Notes: generated from the sequence alone by a model not told the origin. A stretch of DNA of 64,000 nt from Pseudopedobacter sp965218985 (GCA_965218985.1 CBDCMP010000007.1:1922001-1986000); one strand, 5' to 3'. Shown: positions 27,327 through 36,621, counted from the stretch's first letter. Numbers and translations are program-made.

Positions 27327-27574
27327 ATTTTTGCTTTTTTGTTTGTACAAATCTGCAAAGCTATTTTAGAACAGATGTAGCCAAAAGTCAGAATGTTGTA
27401 GCCAAAAAAGCTATTTTACAAGTAAATAGGTTTGATTTTTATTCTAACTTCTAATAAGAACATCTTCGATTAATTTAGTCGAATAAATAAAGTATAGAAA
27501 GGAAAGTTATTTCACCTTTGAATTCTTGGAAGGATTCATAATTTTCAAAAAAGGCTATCGAGAAAATAACTAAT

Positions 27575-28563
27575 AATGACTATCCGTAATACTAAATAAA
27601 TTAGTAAATTAGCATTATGAAACTATCAGATTTTTTTCTTCAATATCCGGACGAAGAGACCTGTATTCGGAAATTCAAGGCGATACGGGATCAGCAGGGT
27701 GTAGTATGTAAGAAATGTGGCTGTAAAGACCATTATTGGCAACAGACACTAACACAATATGAATGTAAATCCTGTAAATTCAGGACTACCCTTCGTAGCG
27801 GAACAGTGATGGAAGGGAGCAAGCTTCCCTTTAGATATTGGCTTACGGCCATGGCTTTTTTGACCAGCACCAAAAAAAGTATCTCCGCATTGGAAATGCA
27901 GCGGGAGCTTGGCCACAAGAGATATGAGCCTATTTGGGCCATGCTTCATAAGATACGTCTTTCTATGCGCCATAGAGACAGCAAATATGAATTGAAGGAA
28001 TACATTGAGCTAGATGAAGGCTTCTTTGAGACAACAGATCGAAGAGCAGGGAAGAAATCGAACAAAAACCAACAAGGCAGAGGGAGCAGTAAACAGGCTA
28101 CAGTATTGGTGGCGGTAGAATCTATCCCTGTAGAGGACCAGGAAGATGGTGCCCAAAGAAAGGTAAAGCACCTGAAAATGACGGTAATTGACAGCTTAAC
28201 GGCTATAGGCATTGAATATGAGGTAGCTCATCAGATAAATAAAGAAGCAACGGTGATGACTGACGGTTTTAAGAGCTACAGCAAGCTCAACAAAATTGTA
28301 AATGAGCACAAAGTAGTGGTGGTGAAAGATAAAAAGCAGATAGACAAGGTCTTTCCGTGGGTACACAAGGCTATAAGTAATGCTAAAAGATTATTCCTTG
28401 GCATTCATCATGGTATTAAGGAATGTTATATGCAAAACTATTTGGATGAATACTGCTACAAGTTCAACAGAAGATATTTCGGAGAAAAACTGTTTGACAG
28501 GCTACTTATTGCTACAGTGCAAGCTCCTTGGTATAAAAATGTTTATAATAACGGATAGTCATT
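27575..28563 (+). mobile_element. IS1595-family insertion sequence with 8-bp target duplication
   Basis: Terminal inverted repeats AATGACTATCCG / CGGATAGTCATT enclose 989 bases, with perfect 8-bp direct repeats TAACTAAT at 27567-27574 and 28564-28571. The intact ends and duplication indicate a recent insertion. It sits directly downstream of the HipB-like gene. Confidence 0.9.
27617..28558 (+). CDS. IS1595 family (ISXO2-like) transposase
   Basis: This 313-residue transposase has an N-terminal zinc ribbon (CKKC at 31-34 and CKSC about 20 residues later), a helical DNA-binding part and the ISXO2-like DDE domain (YIELDEGFFETT, VMTDGFKSYSK, EYCYKFNRR). The frame is intact and fills the element almost end to end. 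Confidence 0.9.
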   Translation: MKLSDFFLQYPDEETCIRKFKAIRDQQGVVCKKCGCKDHYWQQTLTQYECKSCKFRTTLRSGTVMEGSKLPFRYWLTAMAFLTSTKKSISALEMQRELGHKRYEPIWAMLHKIRLSMRHRDSKYELKEYIELDEGFFETTDRRAGKKSNKNQQGRGSSKQATVLVAVESIPVEDQEDGAQRKVKHLKMTVIDSLTAIGIEYEVAHQINKEATVMTDGFKSYSKLNKIVNEHKVVVVKDKKQIDKVFPWVHKAISNAKRLFLGIHHGIKECYMQNYLDEYCYKFNRRYFGEKLFDRLLIATVQAPWYKNVYNNG

Positions 28564-28611
28564 TAACTAATAATAAAAAGACATTGTTCTTTTTTATTAA
28601 ACAAACTTTTC

Positions 28612-28815
28612 TTAATTATTATCTTTTACCTCTAATAACACTCCAAGTTCTGCTCCAAACAACATTAGCACCTGATTGACCTTATCCATCCGTAAAGTTG
28701 GTTTTCCCTGCTCCATCTCACCTACAACTCTCAGTACAACGCCTGCTTTCAATGCAAGGTCTTTTTTGGTGAGATTTAGTAATTTCCGCTTGTTCTTTAA
28801 ATATTGCGACAACAT
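28612..28815 (-). CDS. HipB-like HTH regulator (orphan antitoxin)
   Basis: This 67-residue XRE-type helix-turn-helix protein has the HipB pattern: LTKKDLALKAGVVLRVVGEM, EQGKPTLRMDKVNQVL and the end LFGAELGVLL. HipB represses hipBA and neutralises the HipA kinase. No hipA frame follows on this strand; the IS1595 element begins 49 bases downstream and nothing HipA-like is seen beyond it. It is therefore an orphan, or hipA was lost. Confidence 0.75.
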   Translation of the reverse strand: MLSQYLKNKRKLLNLTKKDLALKAGVVLRVVGEMEQGKPTLRMDKVNQVLMLFGAELGVLLEVKDNN

Positions 28816-28871
28816 ATTACCCTTTCGGGTACAAATATATATAATTGTACCCTATCGGGATTAATTCAGTA

Positions 28872-30056
28872 TCAGCTCTGTATAAACCCACCCCAAATAA
28901 AGCCATTAAACAATTTCACAGGATGTCTCCCTATCACATGATTATTATTGATGTCAATGTTTCCAGAAATAGCATTTAAGTTTTTTAAATCCGCTTCTGA
29001 AGCTGTTTCTTTCACTTCAAAGCACATTTCTTTTTTGAGTATGAAATCGATCTCTTTGCCTGTTTTTAACTGGTAATAGGCTATATCTCCAAAATGCAGC
29101 AATTGGTTGAACACTGCGTTTTCAAACAAAGAACCGCTACCTGCCTGGGCAGAAACTGCTGCAATTCCATTATCCAAAAAGTAAACCTTCTTAGCTTTTG
29201 TGATCTCCCTGTCAGGACTGTATGACAATACTGGAATGGTACGGATCAGATAACTTTGTTCTAAGAGATCGAGATAATTTTCAACTGTTGGGCGGGAAAT
29301 TCCTGTAAGACTTGTGAGTTTGGAAACATCCGATTTTGTTCCAATACGTACGGCCAAAAGTTTCATCAGTTTATAAAGATTGGCAGGATTTCGGATATCG
29401 GACAATAGCGCAATATCGAAATTTATGTAAGAGCTAATAATATCCTGAATCATATCCTTTTTATTCGCTATGGATGAAGAAAGTACCACTTCAGGAAAAC
29501 CTCCATAGTTGATATAAGATTCATAATAGTTCTTCAAACGCTCATATTCTGATTTTACGAATACGCCAGCATTTTCTAACGAGAGAGGAGAGGTAGAAAC
29601 ACCATTAAATGAAAGCAGTTCACTGAAACTGAGAGGGTAGACTTCAAATAGCTTTTTTCTGCCAGCCAAAGATTCCGAAAACATGTTTTTCATATAGTAG
29701 GCACTAGAACCGGTTACGATAAACTTGATGTCATAGGTATCATAAAGATATTTCAATACACTCGGTAAATTAGGCACCAGTTGAATCTCATCAATTGCAA
29801 TCAAAACCTTTCCTTTAAAATCAGCTCCTTGTTGCGTCAATGCAAAAATTATGGTTTCATAATTTGGCTCTGAAAACAAGGTACGGTTATCCATACGTTC
29901 CAAATCAAAATAGTATTTCTGACTTATCACTGAATCCTGCATTAATTGTTTGACCAGTGTTGTTTTGCCTGTACGCCTCATTCCTGTTAGCACAGTGATC
30001 TGCTTTTGTCGTAAATGATTCAAAAGTGCTGGATAAATACTTCTATTATAAAAATT
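28872..30056 (-). CDS. AAA family ATPase with DUF4143 domain
   Basis: This is a two-part protein of about 394 residues from the ATG at 30056. The AAA_14 domain has Walker A GMRRTGKTTLV and Walker B VLIAIDEIQ, and sensor-like FIVTGSSAYYM. The DUF4143 C-terminal domain has a winged-helix/nuclease-like part (LTGISRPTVENYLDLLEQ, FENAVFNQLL, KTGKEIDFIL). The family is common on mobile elements; its function is unknown, possibly nucleic-acid handling. The frame extends 23 codons further upstream, but that part is a hydrophobic run unlike the family. Confidence 0.8.
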   Translation of the reverse strand, partial: NFYNRSIYPALLNHLRQKQITVLTGMRRTGKTTLVKQLMQDSVISQKYYFDLERMDNRTLFSEPNYETIIFALTQQGADFKGKVLIAIDEIQLVPNLPSVLKYLYDTYDIKFIVTGSSAYYMKNMFSESLAGRKKLFEVYPLSFSELLSFNGVSTSPLSLENAGVFVKSEYERLKNYYESYINYGGFPEVVLSSSIANKKDMIQDIISSYINFDIALLSDIRNPANLYKLMKLLAVRIGTKSDVSKLTSLTGISRPTVENYLDLLEQSYLIRTIPVLSYSPDREITKAKKVYFLDNGIAAVSAQAGSGSLFENAVFNQLLHFGDIAYYQLKTGKEIDFILKKEMCFEVKETASEADLKNLNAISGNIDINNNHVIGRHPVKLFNGFIWGGFIQS

Positions 30057-30319
30057 CATTACTAAAATTAAAGTATACATCAAAAATAGTAAAACTAAAT
30101 TTAAACTACATATAAAATTCTTCATTTTAAAGCGGAAGCCCTATCGCATATGATTGAAATCAATCTGTTCATGATTTAGAAAAAATTCAAACCATAACGT
30201 AACAGTTCAATCTGTTTAAATGGTACGTGATAAGAAACCAAAAGCTATTGCAACAATCATTATAAATCCGTATTTTTACCTTAGTCACAAGGAATTAACT
30301 TGTTGTGAAATTTATGTGT

Positions 30320-30335
30320 GAAATTCGGGAATTTC
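30320..30335. repeat. Palindrome near the right end of element 1
   Basis: GAAATTCGGGAATTTC is a near-perfect 16-bp palindrome containing AATTCGGGA, the nonamer also found near the left end (17345, 17380). It lies 56 bases inside the right att site, where an arm-type recombinase site would be expected. The 265 bases between the ATPase start and attR hold no gene. Confidence 0.35.
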
Positions 30336-30390
30336 TAGGCCATAAAAACACAAAATATTGAAAATAAGATAATTAAATGGATAGGTTCAT

Positions 30391-30410
30391 GTCCCGTCCA
30401 TTCCGCTTTT
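30391..30410 (+). repeat. attR of element 1 / attL of element 2
   Basis: GTCCCGTCCATTCCGCTTTT is a perfect 20-bp copy of the tRNA-Asp 3' end at 17220-17239. It closes element 1 (about 13.2 kb). The sequence 1.8 kb beyond it, past an IS, is homologous to that beyond attL of element 1, so this copy also served as the left end of a second element. Confidence 0.85.
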
Positions 30411-30432
30411 AACTTATCAAAATGCAACAAAA

Positions 30433-32233
30433 GAGGCTGTCTCAAAAAGGCAGTCTCTTTTTGTTTTTAAAAGGGTTTACTATTTTGGATAAATAGTTTC
30501 ACATTTATTTGGTATAAACAACTGATTTACTTATATTTAAGTGTAAATCAGAGACAGATAAATGCCAAATAAGACCCCTACTTTCAAGCCCTATAACCAA
30601 CATCAGATCATGATGTTGCCGCCTTCTCTTGACGAACTTATTCCTGAATCACATACCGCCAGAGTGGTAAACGATGTGATAAACCGTATCCATGTAGCAC
30701 CCTTGTTATCCGCCTATCAGGTTAAAGGGACTTCTTCTTACCACCCCCTGATGTTGTTGAAGGTATTGGTACATGGGTATGTCAGCAATATTTACTCGTC
30801 CCGGAAACTGGAAGCAGCCTGTAAGGAGAACATCCATTTTATGTGGCTGAGTGCCATGAACCGTCCCGACCACCACACCATCAACCGTTTTAGGGGAGAA
30901 AGGCTGAAAGATGCTTTGAGAAAAGTGTTTGAACAGGTGGTCACTTTATTGGCAGAAGAAGGCCTTCTGAGTATTGAAGAGGTCTATACCGATGGAACCA
31001 AGATAGAAGCGAATGCGAACAAATACACCTTTGTTTGGAAAAAAGCCATCCAAACCAACAAAGAGAAAATGAAGGCGCAGCTTAAGCAGATATGGCAATA
31101 TGCCCAAAGCATCAGCGAATCCGAAGATGATTTGCCCGAGCCACCAGAGCTGACCACCATCGATAAGGAAAAGGTAGAAGAGGCTGTTTCCAAACTGAAC
31201 CAAGCCTTGGGCGACAAGGAGAACATCGACAAGAAAGTAAGGGCGAAGCTGAACTATATCAACAAGAATTTTCCAAAGAACATCCAAAAATACGAGCAGC
31301 AGGAAGCCATTTTAGGAGAACGCAACAGTTATAGCAAGACAGACCAAGAAGCTACCTTTATGCGGATGAAAGAAGACCACATGAAAAACGGTCAGCTCAA
31401 GCCAGGCTATAATACCCAGATATCAACCTCCAACCAATACATCGTCAACTACACCATTCATCCCAACCCTACCGACACCACCACTTTGATTCCCCACCTT
31501 GCCCAGCACCAACAGAGTTTCGGTCATGCCCCAAAGTCGCTTACCGCAGATGCAGGTTATGGTCCAGAAGAGAACTATATGGTGATGGAAGAACTGGGGA
31601 TATCGGCTTTTGTGAAATACGGAAAGTTTGATAAAGAGCAGGGCCAGCGTTATAAAGACAAACAACCATTTGCCAGCGATAAGTTGTTTTATGATGGCGA
31701 AAAGGATCGTTACATCTGCCCCATGGGACAAAGCATGGACTACATAGGGGACAGTACAAAAAGAACAAGTACCGGATTTGTACAAACTTATAGGGGATAT
31801 CGGGCTAAAAACTGCTCAAACTGCCCGCTGAACGGGGTTTGCCATAAATCTAAAGGGAACAGGGTCATTGAAATCAACGTAAACCTTAACCGCCTAAAGT
31901 TACAAGCCCATGAGCTCCTCAATTCGGAACAAGGCGCAGCCCACCGTAAAAAACGATGTTACGATGTAGAACCGGTCTTTGGAAATATCAAGCATAGCTA
32001 TGGCTTTAAGAAATTTATGCTCAGGGGTAAGAAAAAAGTCGAAATTGAGTGGGGATTAATTGCAATTGCACATAATATCAGAAAAAAAGCAGCTTAGAAA
32101 GCTGTTTTTTCGTTCTATAGCCACATCAACAACCTTAAAACAATAAGTATCCTTTACCTAATGGTAATCATGTTTTATAACCAGAAAATCTGAAAATGAA
32201 GAGGCTGTCTCTTTTTATTTTTGAGACAGCCTC
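30433..32233 (+). mobile_element. IS1182-family insertion sequence with hairpin ends
   Basis: Perfect 16-bp terminal inverted repeats GAGGCTGTCTCAAAAA bound 1801 bases. Each end can also fold on itself into a T-tailed hairpin (30433-30461; 32201-32233 with an 11-bp perfect stem), which would terminate transcription entering the IS. No target duplication is seen; instead the flanks AACAAAA and TTTTTTGTT are complementary, as if a palindrome was the target. The left flank is attR of element 1. Confidence 0.8.
30562..32097 (+). CDS. IS1182 family transposase
   Basis: This 511-residue transposase has an N-terminal DUF772-type domain (MLLKVLVHGYVSNIYSSRKL, NRPDHHTINRFRG), the DDE residues in VYTDGTKIEAN and LTADAGYGPEENY, and the C-terminal cysteine-rich YRAKNCSNCPLNGVCHKSKG followed by DVEPVFGNIKHSYGFKKFML. 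Full length with no stops, so possibly active. Confidence 0.92.
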   Translation: MPNKTPTFKPYNQHQIMMLPPSLDELIPESHTARVVNDVINRIHVAPLLSAYQVKGTSSYHPLMLLKVLVHGYVSNIYSSRKLEAACKENIHFMWLSAMNRPDHHTINRFRGERLKDALRKVFEQVVTLLAEEGLLSIEEVYTDGTKIEANANKYTFVWKKAIQTNKEKMKAQLKQIWQYAQSISESEDDLPEPPELTTIDKEKVEEAVSKLNQALGDKENIDKKVRAKLNYINKNFPKNIQKYEQQEAILGERNSYSKTDQEATFMRMKEDHMKNGQLKPGYNTQISTSNQYIVNYTIHPNPTDTTTLIPHLAQHQQSFGHAPKSLTADAGYGPEENYMVMEELGISAFVKYGKFDKEQGQRYKDKQPFASDKLFYDGEKDRYICPMGQSMDYIGDSTKRTSTGFVQTYRGYRAKNCSNCPLNGVCHKSKGNRVIEINVNLNRLKLQAHELLNSEQGAAHRKKRCYDVEPVFGNIKHSYGFKKFMLRGKKKVEIEWGLIAIAHNIRKKAA

Positions 32234-32289
32234 TTTTTTGTTTTATGGGCATACCAAATTATTCAAATTTTCACAAAAGAAAAGGGAGT

Positions 32290-32332
32290 AATTCGGGACT
32301 CATTTAAAGGGTAAAAAAGGAAGCCCCGAATT
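32290..32332. repeat. AATTCGGGA-type inverted pair (element 2)
   Basis: AATTCGGGA at 32290-32298 and the inverted CCCGAATT at 32325-32332 reproduce the arrangement upstream of the first integrase. The flanking ACCAAATTATTCAA is also shared between the two elements. This supports a conserved recombinase or regulatory site. Confidence 0.4.
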
Positions 32333-32431
32333 ACAGTGCAAATCGTTGATTTTCAACCTGTTCAGCTGCTAAACATCTTGATTTCAAGTGATGAAATAAA
32401 TATATTGTTTCACCTTTAATCATTTATTATC

Positions 32432-33333
32432 GTGAGAACATCACTTAATTTACTTTTTCGCCTGAAAAAACCAAAAAACTACAAGTCAGGTCCAGTATCT
32501 ATTTATTTGAGAATCACTGTGGACGGTCAGCGTTCCGAAATAGCTGTAAGTAGACAATGTGAACCTTGCAAATGGAACAACCAATCCGGAAGAGCAAAAG
32601 GCACAAGAGAAGAGATTAAACAGCTAAACAGCTTTTTGGACGATACCCAAAATAAGATCCTCGATCTTCATAGGCAGATGACCGAGGCTGACGATAAGGT
32701 TACAGCGGAGGTATTGAAAAACCGATTTACCGGAAAAACCGATAAAACTAAAACTCTACTGACTATTTTCAAAGACCATAATGAAAAGATGCGAATCCTA
32801 GTTGGCCAAGAATTTGAAAAGAGTACCCTCCAAAGGTATGAAACTGCTTTAATGCACACTCGTGACTTTATGGACTGGAAATATAATATCTCCGATTTGC
32901 CAGTAAGCAAAATTAATTTTGAGTTTTGAATGAGTTTGAATATTATTTGAGGAGTGTAAGAAAGTGTGCGAATAACTCTGCTATTAAATATATCAAAAAT
33001 CTCGGAAAGATTGTTCGCATCTGTTTAGGCAATGGATGGCTGACTGTGGATTCATACCTAAACTACAAACCGAAAACTAAGAAAGTCCACCGGGTGGTTT
33101 TGAATGATGACGATCTGGTTAAGATTGCAGAGAAGAAGTTCTCAATCGAACGTTTAAGTCTGGTTAGAGATATATTCTTATTCAGTTGCTACACGGGTTT
33201 AGCGTATGTAGATGTCAAAAAGCTGAAACGCTCTGAAGTAGAGAAAGGAATTGATGGAAAATTATGGATTTATACTCATCGGCAGAAAACCGATAGTTTG
33301 TCCAGAATACCATTGCTTCCTGCATTTCTGTAA
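32432..33333 (+). pseudogene. tyrosine recombinase, frameshifted and truncated (element 2)
   Basis: This is a close paralogue of the integrase at 17491, with MRTSLNLLFRLKKPKNYKSG and the shared segment SIERLSLVRDIFLFSCYTGL. A one-base loss near 32926 (FEF then stop instead of FEFLNEFEYY) splits the two open parts 32432-32929 and 32926-33333. Homology stops at LSRIPLLP (about 33318), so the HxxR and tyrosine segments are missing. At that point the sequence joins a mobilization-protein fragment on the other strand. It cannot be active. Confidence 0.85.
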
Positions 33334-33491
33334 GTTGCGATCATTGGTTTGCCTAACGGTATTTTTCGGGCGTAGTCGCTTAATTTTCTTTGCGTGGTCT
33401 TTAAAAATGCTTTGTGGATGTGCAACTTCTCTTTCTCAGTTAATCTTAAGTGCAACCATTGGTCTCTACTTTGTTTCTTCTCATTTTCCAT
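33276..33491 (-). pseudogene. MobC/BmgA-like plasmid mobilization protein, N-terminal fragment
   Basis: The start MENEKKQSRDQWLHLRLTEK, then the segment TTQRKLSDYARKIPLGKP, is typical of ribbon-helix-helix relaxosome accessory proteins in Bacteroidota mobilizable elements. About 56 residues are native; from about 33325 the frame runs antisense into the truncated integrase. The remaining two-thirds of the protein and any relaxase are absent. Confidence 0.65.
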
Positions 33492-33559
33492 CTTCTCTTT
33501 TCCTTCTTTTTTTTACCGCTTCCAGCGCCTACGACTTCGGAGTTAGGGTGCTTATAAAT

Positions 33560-33607
33560 CGTTTGTGACACAAACGGACATCTTGCCGATTGCCGGAACG
33601 GGCAATC
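33560..33607. other. oriT-like pair of inverted repeats
   Basis: CGTTTGTG-A-CACAAACG (33560-33576) is a perfect palindrome. Eleven bases on, GATTGCC-GGAACG-GGCAATC (33588-33607) is a perfect 7-bp hairpin. They lie just upstream of the mobC fragment, the usual place of oriT in Bacteroidota mobilizable elements. No T-run follows, so a terminator is unlikely. The role as nick region is inference. Confidence 0.4.
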
Positions 33608-33669
33608 TCCCCTGATTTGAAATTCGATTATAGTTTCAGCTTGCTTTTAATATTCTTGGAAGCTTTAGT

Positions 33670-33860
33670 CAACATCCGTCATTCGTTCATGTCTCTATAA
33701 GGTTCGTAAAGATGAATTTATCCTGATATTTTTTAGATAAGTTTAGCGCATGGCGTTTACTTTCCTTCCAGTATAATCTCTGTCTAAAAATAAGTTTATT
33801 TTATCAAGGACTTCCAAAAATGCTCTCGCACTCCCGACATTATTGAGTTTAATCCCTATT
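33670..33860 (-). pseudogene. TOPRIM-domain mobilization-gene remnant
   Basis: Translating the minus strand gives NNVGSARAFLEVLDKINLFLDRDYTGRKVNAMR with short breaks, then, after a one-base shift, ALNLSKKYQDKFIFTN. FLDRDYTGRK is the DxD-type core of TOPRIM domains as found in DUF3991/TOPRIM proteins of Bacteroidota conjugative and mobilizable elements. Frameshifts and stops leave no long frame. It supports reading 32240-34000 as a collapsed mobilizable element. Confidence 0.5.
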
Positions 33861-34021
33861 TCAGTTGAGAAAATAGGTTAATTTGAAAGTTTTTGTAGCT
33901 ATCTCCTGCATTTGAAATAATTCTCTACATGTCTTCTATTAATTTTTAAAAATTTCCGGCTAATGAAACCCAGTAGAAAAAAATTTTAACTTACAATTTA
34001 AGCATATATTTAAATGCAATT

Positions 34022-36410
34022 TCATTGATCACCTTTATATATTTCCAACATCCCATCCCTATTTTTATTCAAGCCAAACCAATTGGTTTTATTTCTCTGC
34101 GACTTAACAGGAGAAAGAAAAAGCGTACGTCTACCACTATTCATCAAAACAATGGTTTCATTTTTTCGGATGTCTATTTGGTAAACATTGTTACCCAGAT
34201 TTCTTATTTTTTCGGATTTTTTGGGGATAAAATCTATTTTTATTTTACATAATGAACCAGCCAAACTTTTTATCTGCACAAACTTAGTAATTCCCTTTTC
34301 TCGCTTTGCGCTGATTAAAAAAGCACCATTGGTTCTTAAGTTTTCAAAGGATATATCAGACCAAGCTCCTGGTAAGGCAGGGAAAACCCTGATTTTATCG
34401 CCTCAACTCTGTAAAAGCATATCTAAAACTGCTTACCCGGCAGAAAGTGGTGTTTCTAAAACAGGACCGCTCTCCGCATATAGGCCGTTTGGCAGTACAA
34501 AATCATGATTGTAATCTATACATTTAAATTTAAAAGTGCTTTTTCTCCATCTCCAATCGTAGAATAAAGTGAAGAAAGACCAGTCCTAGTATAGCCAGCC
34601 AACACGTTCCATTTTCCTGTTTTTTTATATGCCGCATAATTCACTTCATAAAAATTATCGACAGACTTTTTGATGCGCTTTTTAGCTCCAGGCTGGTCTA
34701 TATTCACCAGATAGAAGGGGTAAATTTGCAGTAAATGAGAATAATGACGGTGTCCTTTATCAAAAGGAACGTTACTACCTACTTTATAGCCAGTTTCTTC
34801 ATCATACGGAAAATTAACTAAATTATTTAAAGCATCTTGCCATTTAGGTATTAAAGCGTCTTGAATATTTAACTTTTTGCAAATACCGAGCAAAGTTTCG
34901 CATCCCCATTTAAAAGTAGCAATTCATAATCGCTGTTATCAGCGCTGTTTAATTCGGGGCTACCAGTGTTTACAAACCATAAGTTCCATTTTTCCCATTT
35001 ATGGAGCAAATGAAACTGAAAATTTACCGCTTTCTTTAATATTGGAAAAATTTGATTTCTCAACATTTCTTTGTCTTGAGTAACTTCAAACATACGATAA
35101 GCATCATGCATTGCCCAAACCAAATTACCCCCGGTTTGCACACTGTAAAAACGACCATCAACAAAACGAGGTTGGTACAAATCCATAGCGGTAGGAACAG
35201 GTAAAAAAGCAGCGTCGCTTTGCCAAGCTACAGGTTCTACGTTAAGCACTAAATTATGATTGTATTTATTGATGTGGTTAACTAAGGATAAACCAATATC
35301 TTCTACATGATTAGAACCTACGGGTAACCAATAGCACAATTGCACATTTAAATCCCAAGTGATATAAGGCCAAGGTGATGGTGTTTGCCACATTCCGGCA
35401 GTATCCATCATGGGTTTATTGAACCTTGTGGTACAAGCCATTTTGTAAATCTGTGTCCAATAAATGGTTTCTATTCTGGTGTCATTTAAAGAAAGAAAAC
35501 TTTTTTGATAATATTTGTGCCACCAAGTTGTATGTTCATTTTTCCATTTCTGATTATTAGCTAGAATTTTTTCTTCCGTTTTTTCAATGGTATTAGTAGC
35601 TTCAGAAGCAGAATTTCCGATTTCTGTAGGATATTTGTTAGCAATGTTTATCAATAAAGTTCTTTCTATTTTGGTCTCAATTTCTTGCCATGCTGTTGCG
35701 TATTCGCCACCATATTTTAATTTTTGACGACTAACATTTACAGCTCCAATTTTTGATATTTCAGGTTCTCCGTTTGCATCGGGATTGTAAACTTCAGTAA
35801 CCCAATTTCCTTTTGATTCATAACTGTTTCTTATTTTCTCAACTTCTTCTGCATTTTTAGCATAATTTAAACGGGTTGTAGTCGCTTTTGCAGGCTCCCA
35901 AATCCACGTACATCGCTTTTCACCTTTAGTGGGCTTTATGGTTGTTGCTATAATTTCATCATCGCTGTGCGTAAAATGACTGAAAAAGATTTTTCCTTTA
36001 TCGGTAATGATTGTTCCCTCTAATTTTGCATTCCAAACATCGAGTTTCCAATTGCCACCAATTATTTTCCCTTCTGGTTTTAGGTAAAAACTTCCGATTT
36101 GTAACCTACCACGCACAACACCGGCATTCCCTTGGGTAAAAGGACCATGGTCATGTATGTCACTTCTAAAAACCTGTAAACATATCATTTTTCTATCAGG
36201 GGCAAACCACATCATACTGCCCAATAAACCATTACCTGTCCAAGGTGCTTGTTTAAAGCTTAAAGGCAGTTTATCAAAAATCATATCATGCCTCGACATA
36301 AATTTTTGCCAATTAATTTTTTGTTGAACGCTTGGCCGAGAAAAACACGGCACACGAACGCTAATAAAGAAAATAAATAGTGATAAATACAGGAAATTTC
36401 TTCTCATCAT
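34022..36410 (-). pseudogene. GH95-like alpha-L-fucosidase, decayed
   Basis: The 5' part (36410 to 34869) has a signal peptide and the N-terminal and catalytic regions shared with the intact paralogue at 45722-47962, including SPWPYITWDLNVQLCYW. A frameshift near 34885 moves the frame to 34516-34893 (GHRHYSHLLQIYPF). Two in-frame stops then interrupt the conserved PLSAG...MLLQSWGDK segment (the Trp codon is TGA), and the end runs on to 34022. About 790 residues are recognisable in total. It lies at the end of the fucose operon. Confidence 0.8.
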
Positions 36411-36560
36411 TACAAGATATAAAACAACACCGAGCTGATAAAACAAGTCAGTAGTTATTAAATTATTTAATCAAAAATATTTGTAGCTAGCTTTGTGTCT
36501 AAAATATGAGAGAAAATAAAAAACAAGCTCAAATTATAAATAAGTATCTTTTTTAATTAA

Positions 36561-36571
36561 TTGATACGTTT
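36561..36571 (+). promoter_or_regulatory. TTGATACATTT-type motif upstream of the GH95-like pseudogene
   Basis: TTGATACGTTT differs by one base from copies at 41423 and 48942. It lies 150 bases upstream of the pseudogene start, in the gap between it and the alcohol dehydrogenase gene. It is a candidate binding site of the local AraC regulator. Confidence 0.35.
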
Positions 36572-36621
36572 TAGATTTATTGTTTGTTAAAAACATTAAT
36601 TTGTTTTCTTTTTGAGCATCG

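Noticed and set aside
30946..31287. Antisense frames inside the IS1182 transposase
   Set aside because: Shadow frames opposite a conserved transposase.
33251..33568. 105-residue plus-strand frame over the integrase/MobC junction
   Set aside because: It is antisense to the MobC-like fragment and out of frame with the integrase; no features of its own.
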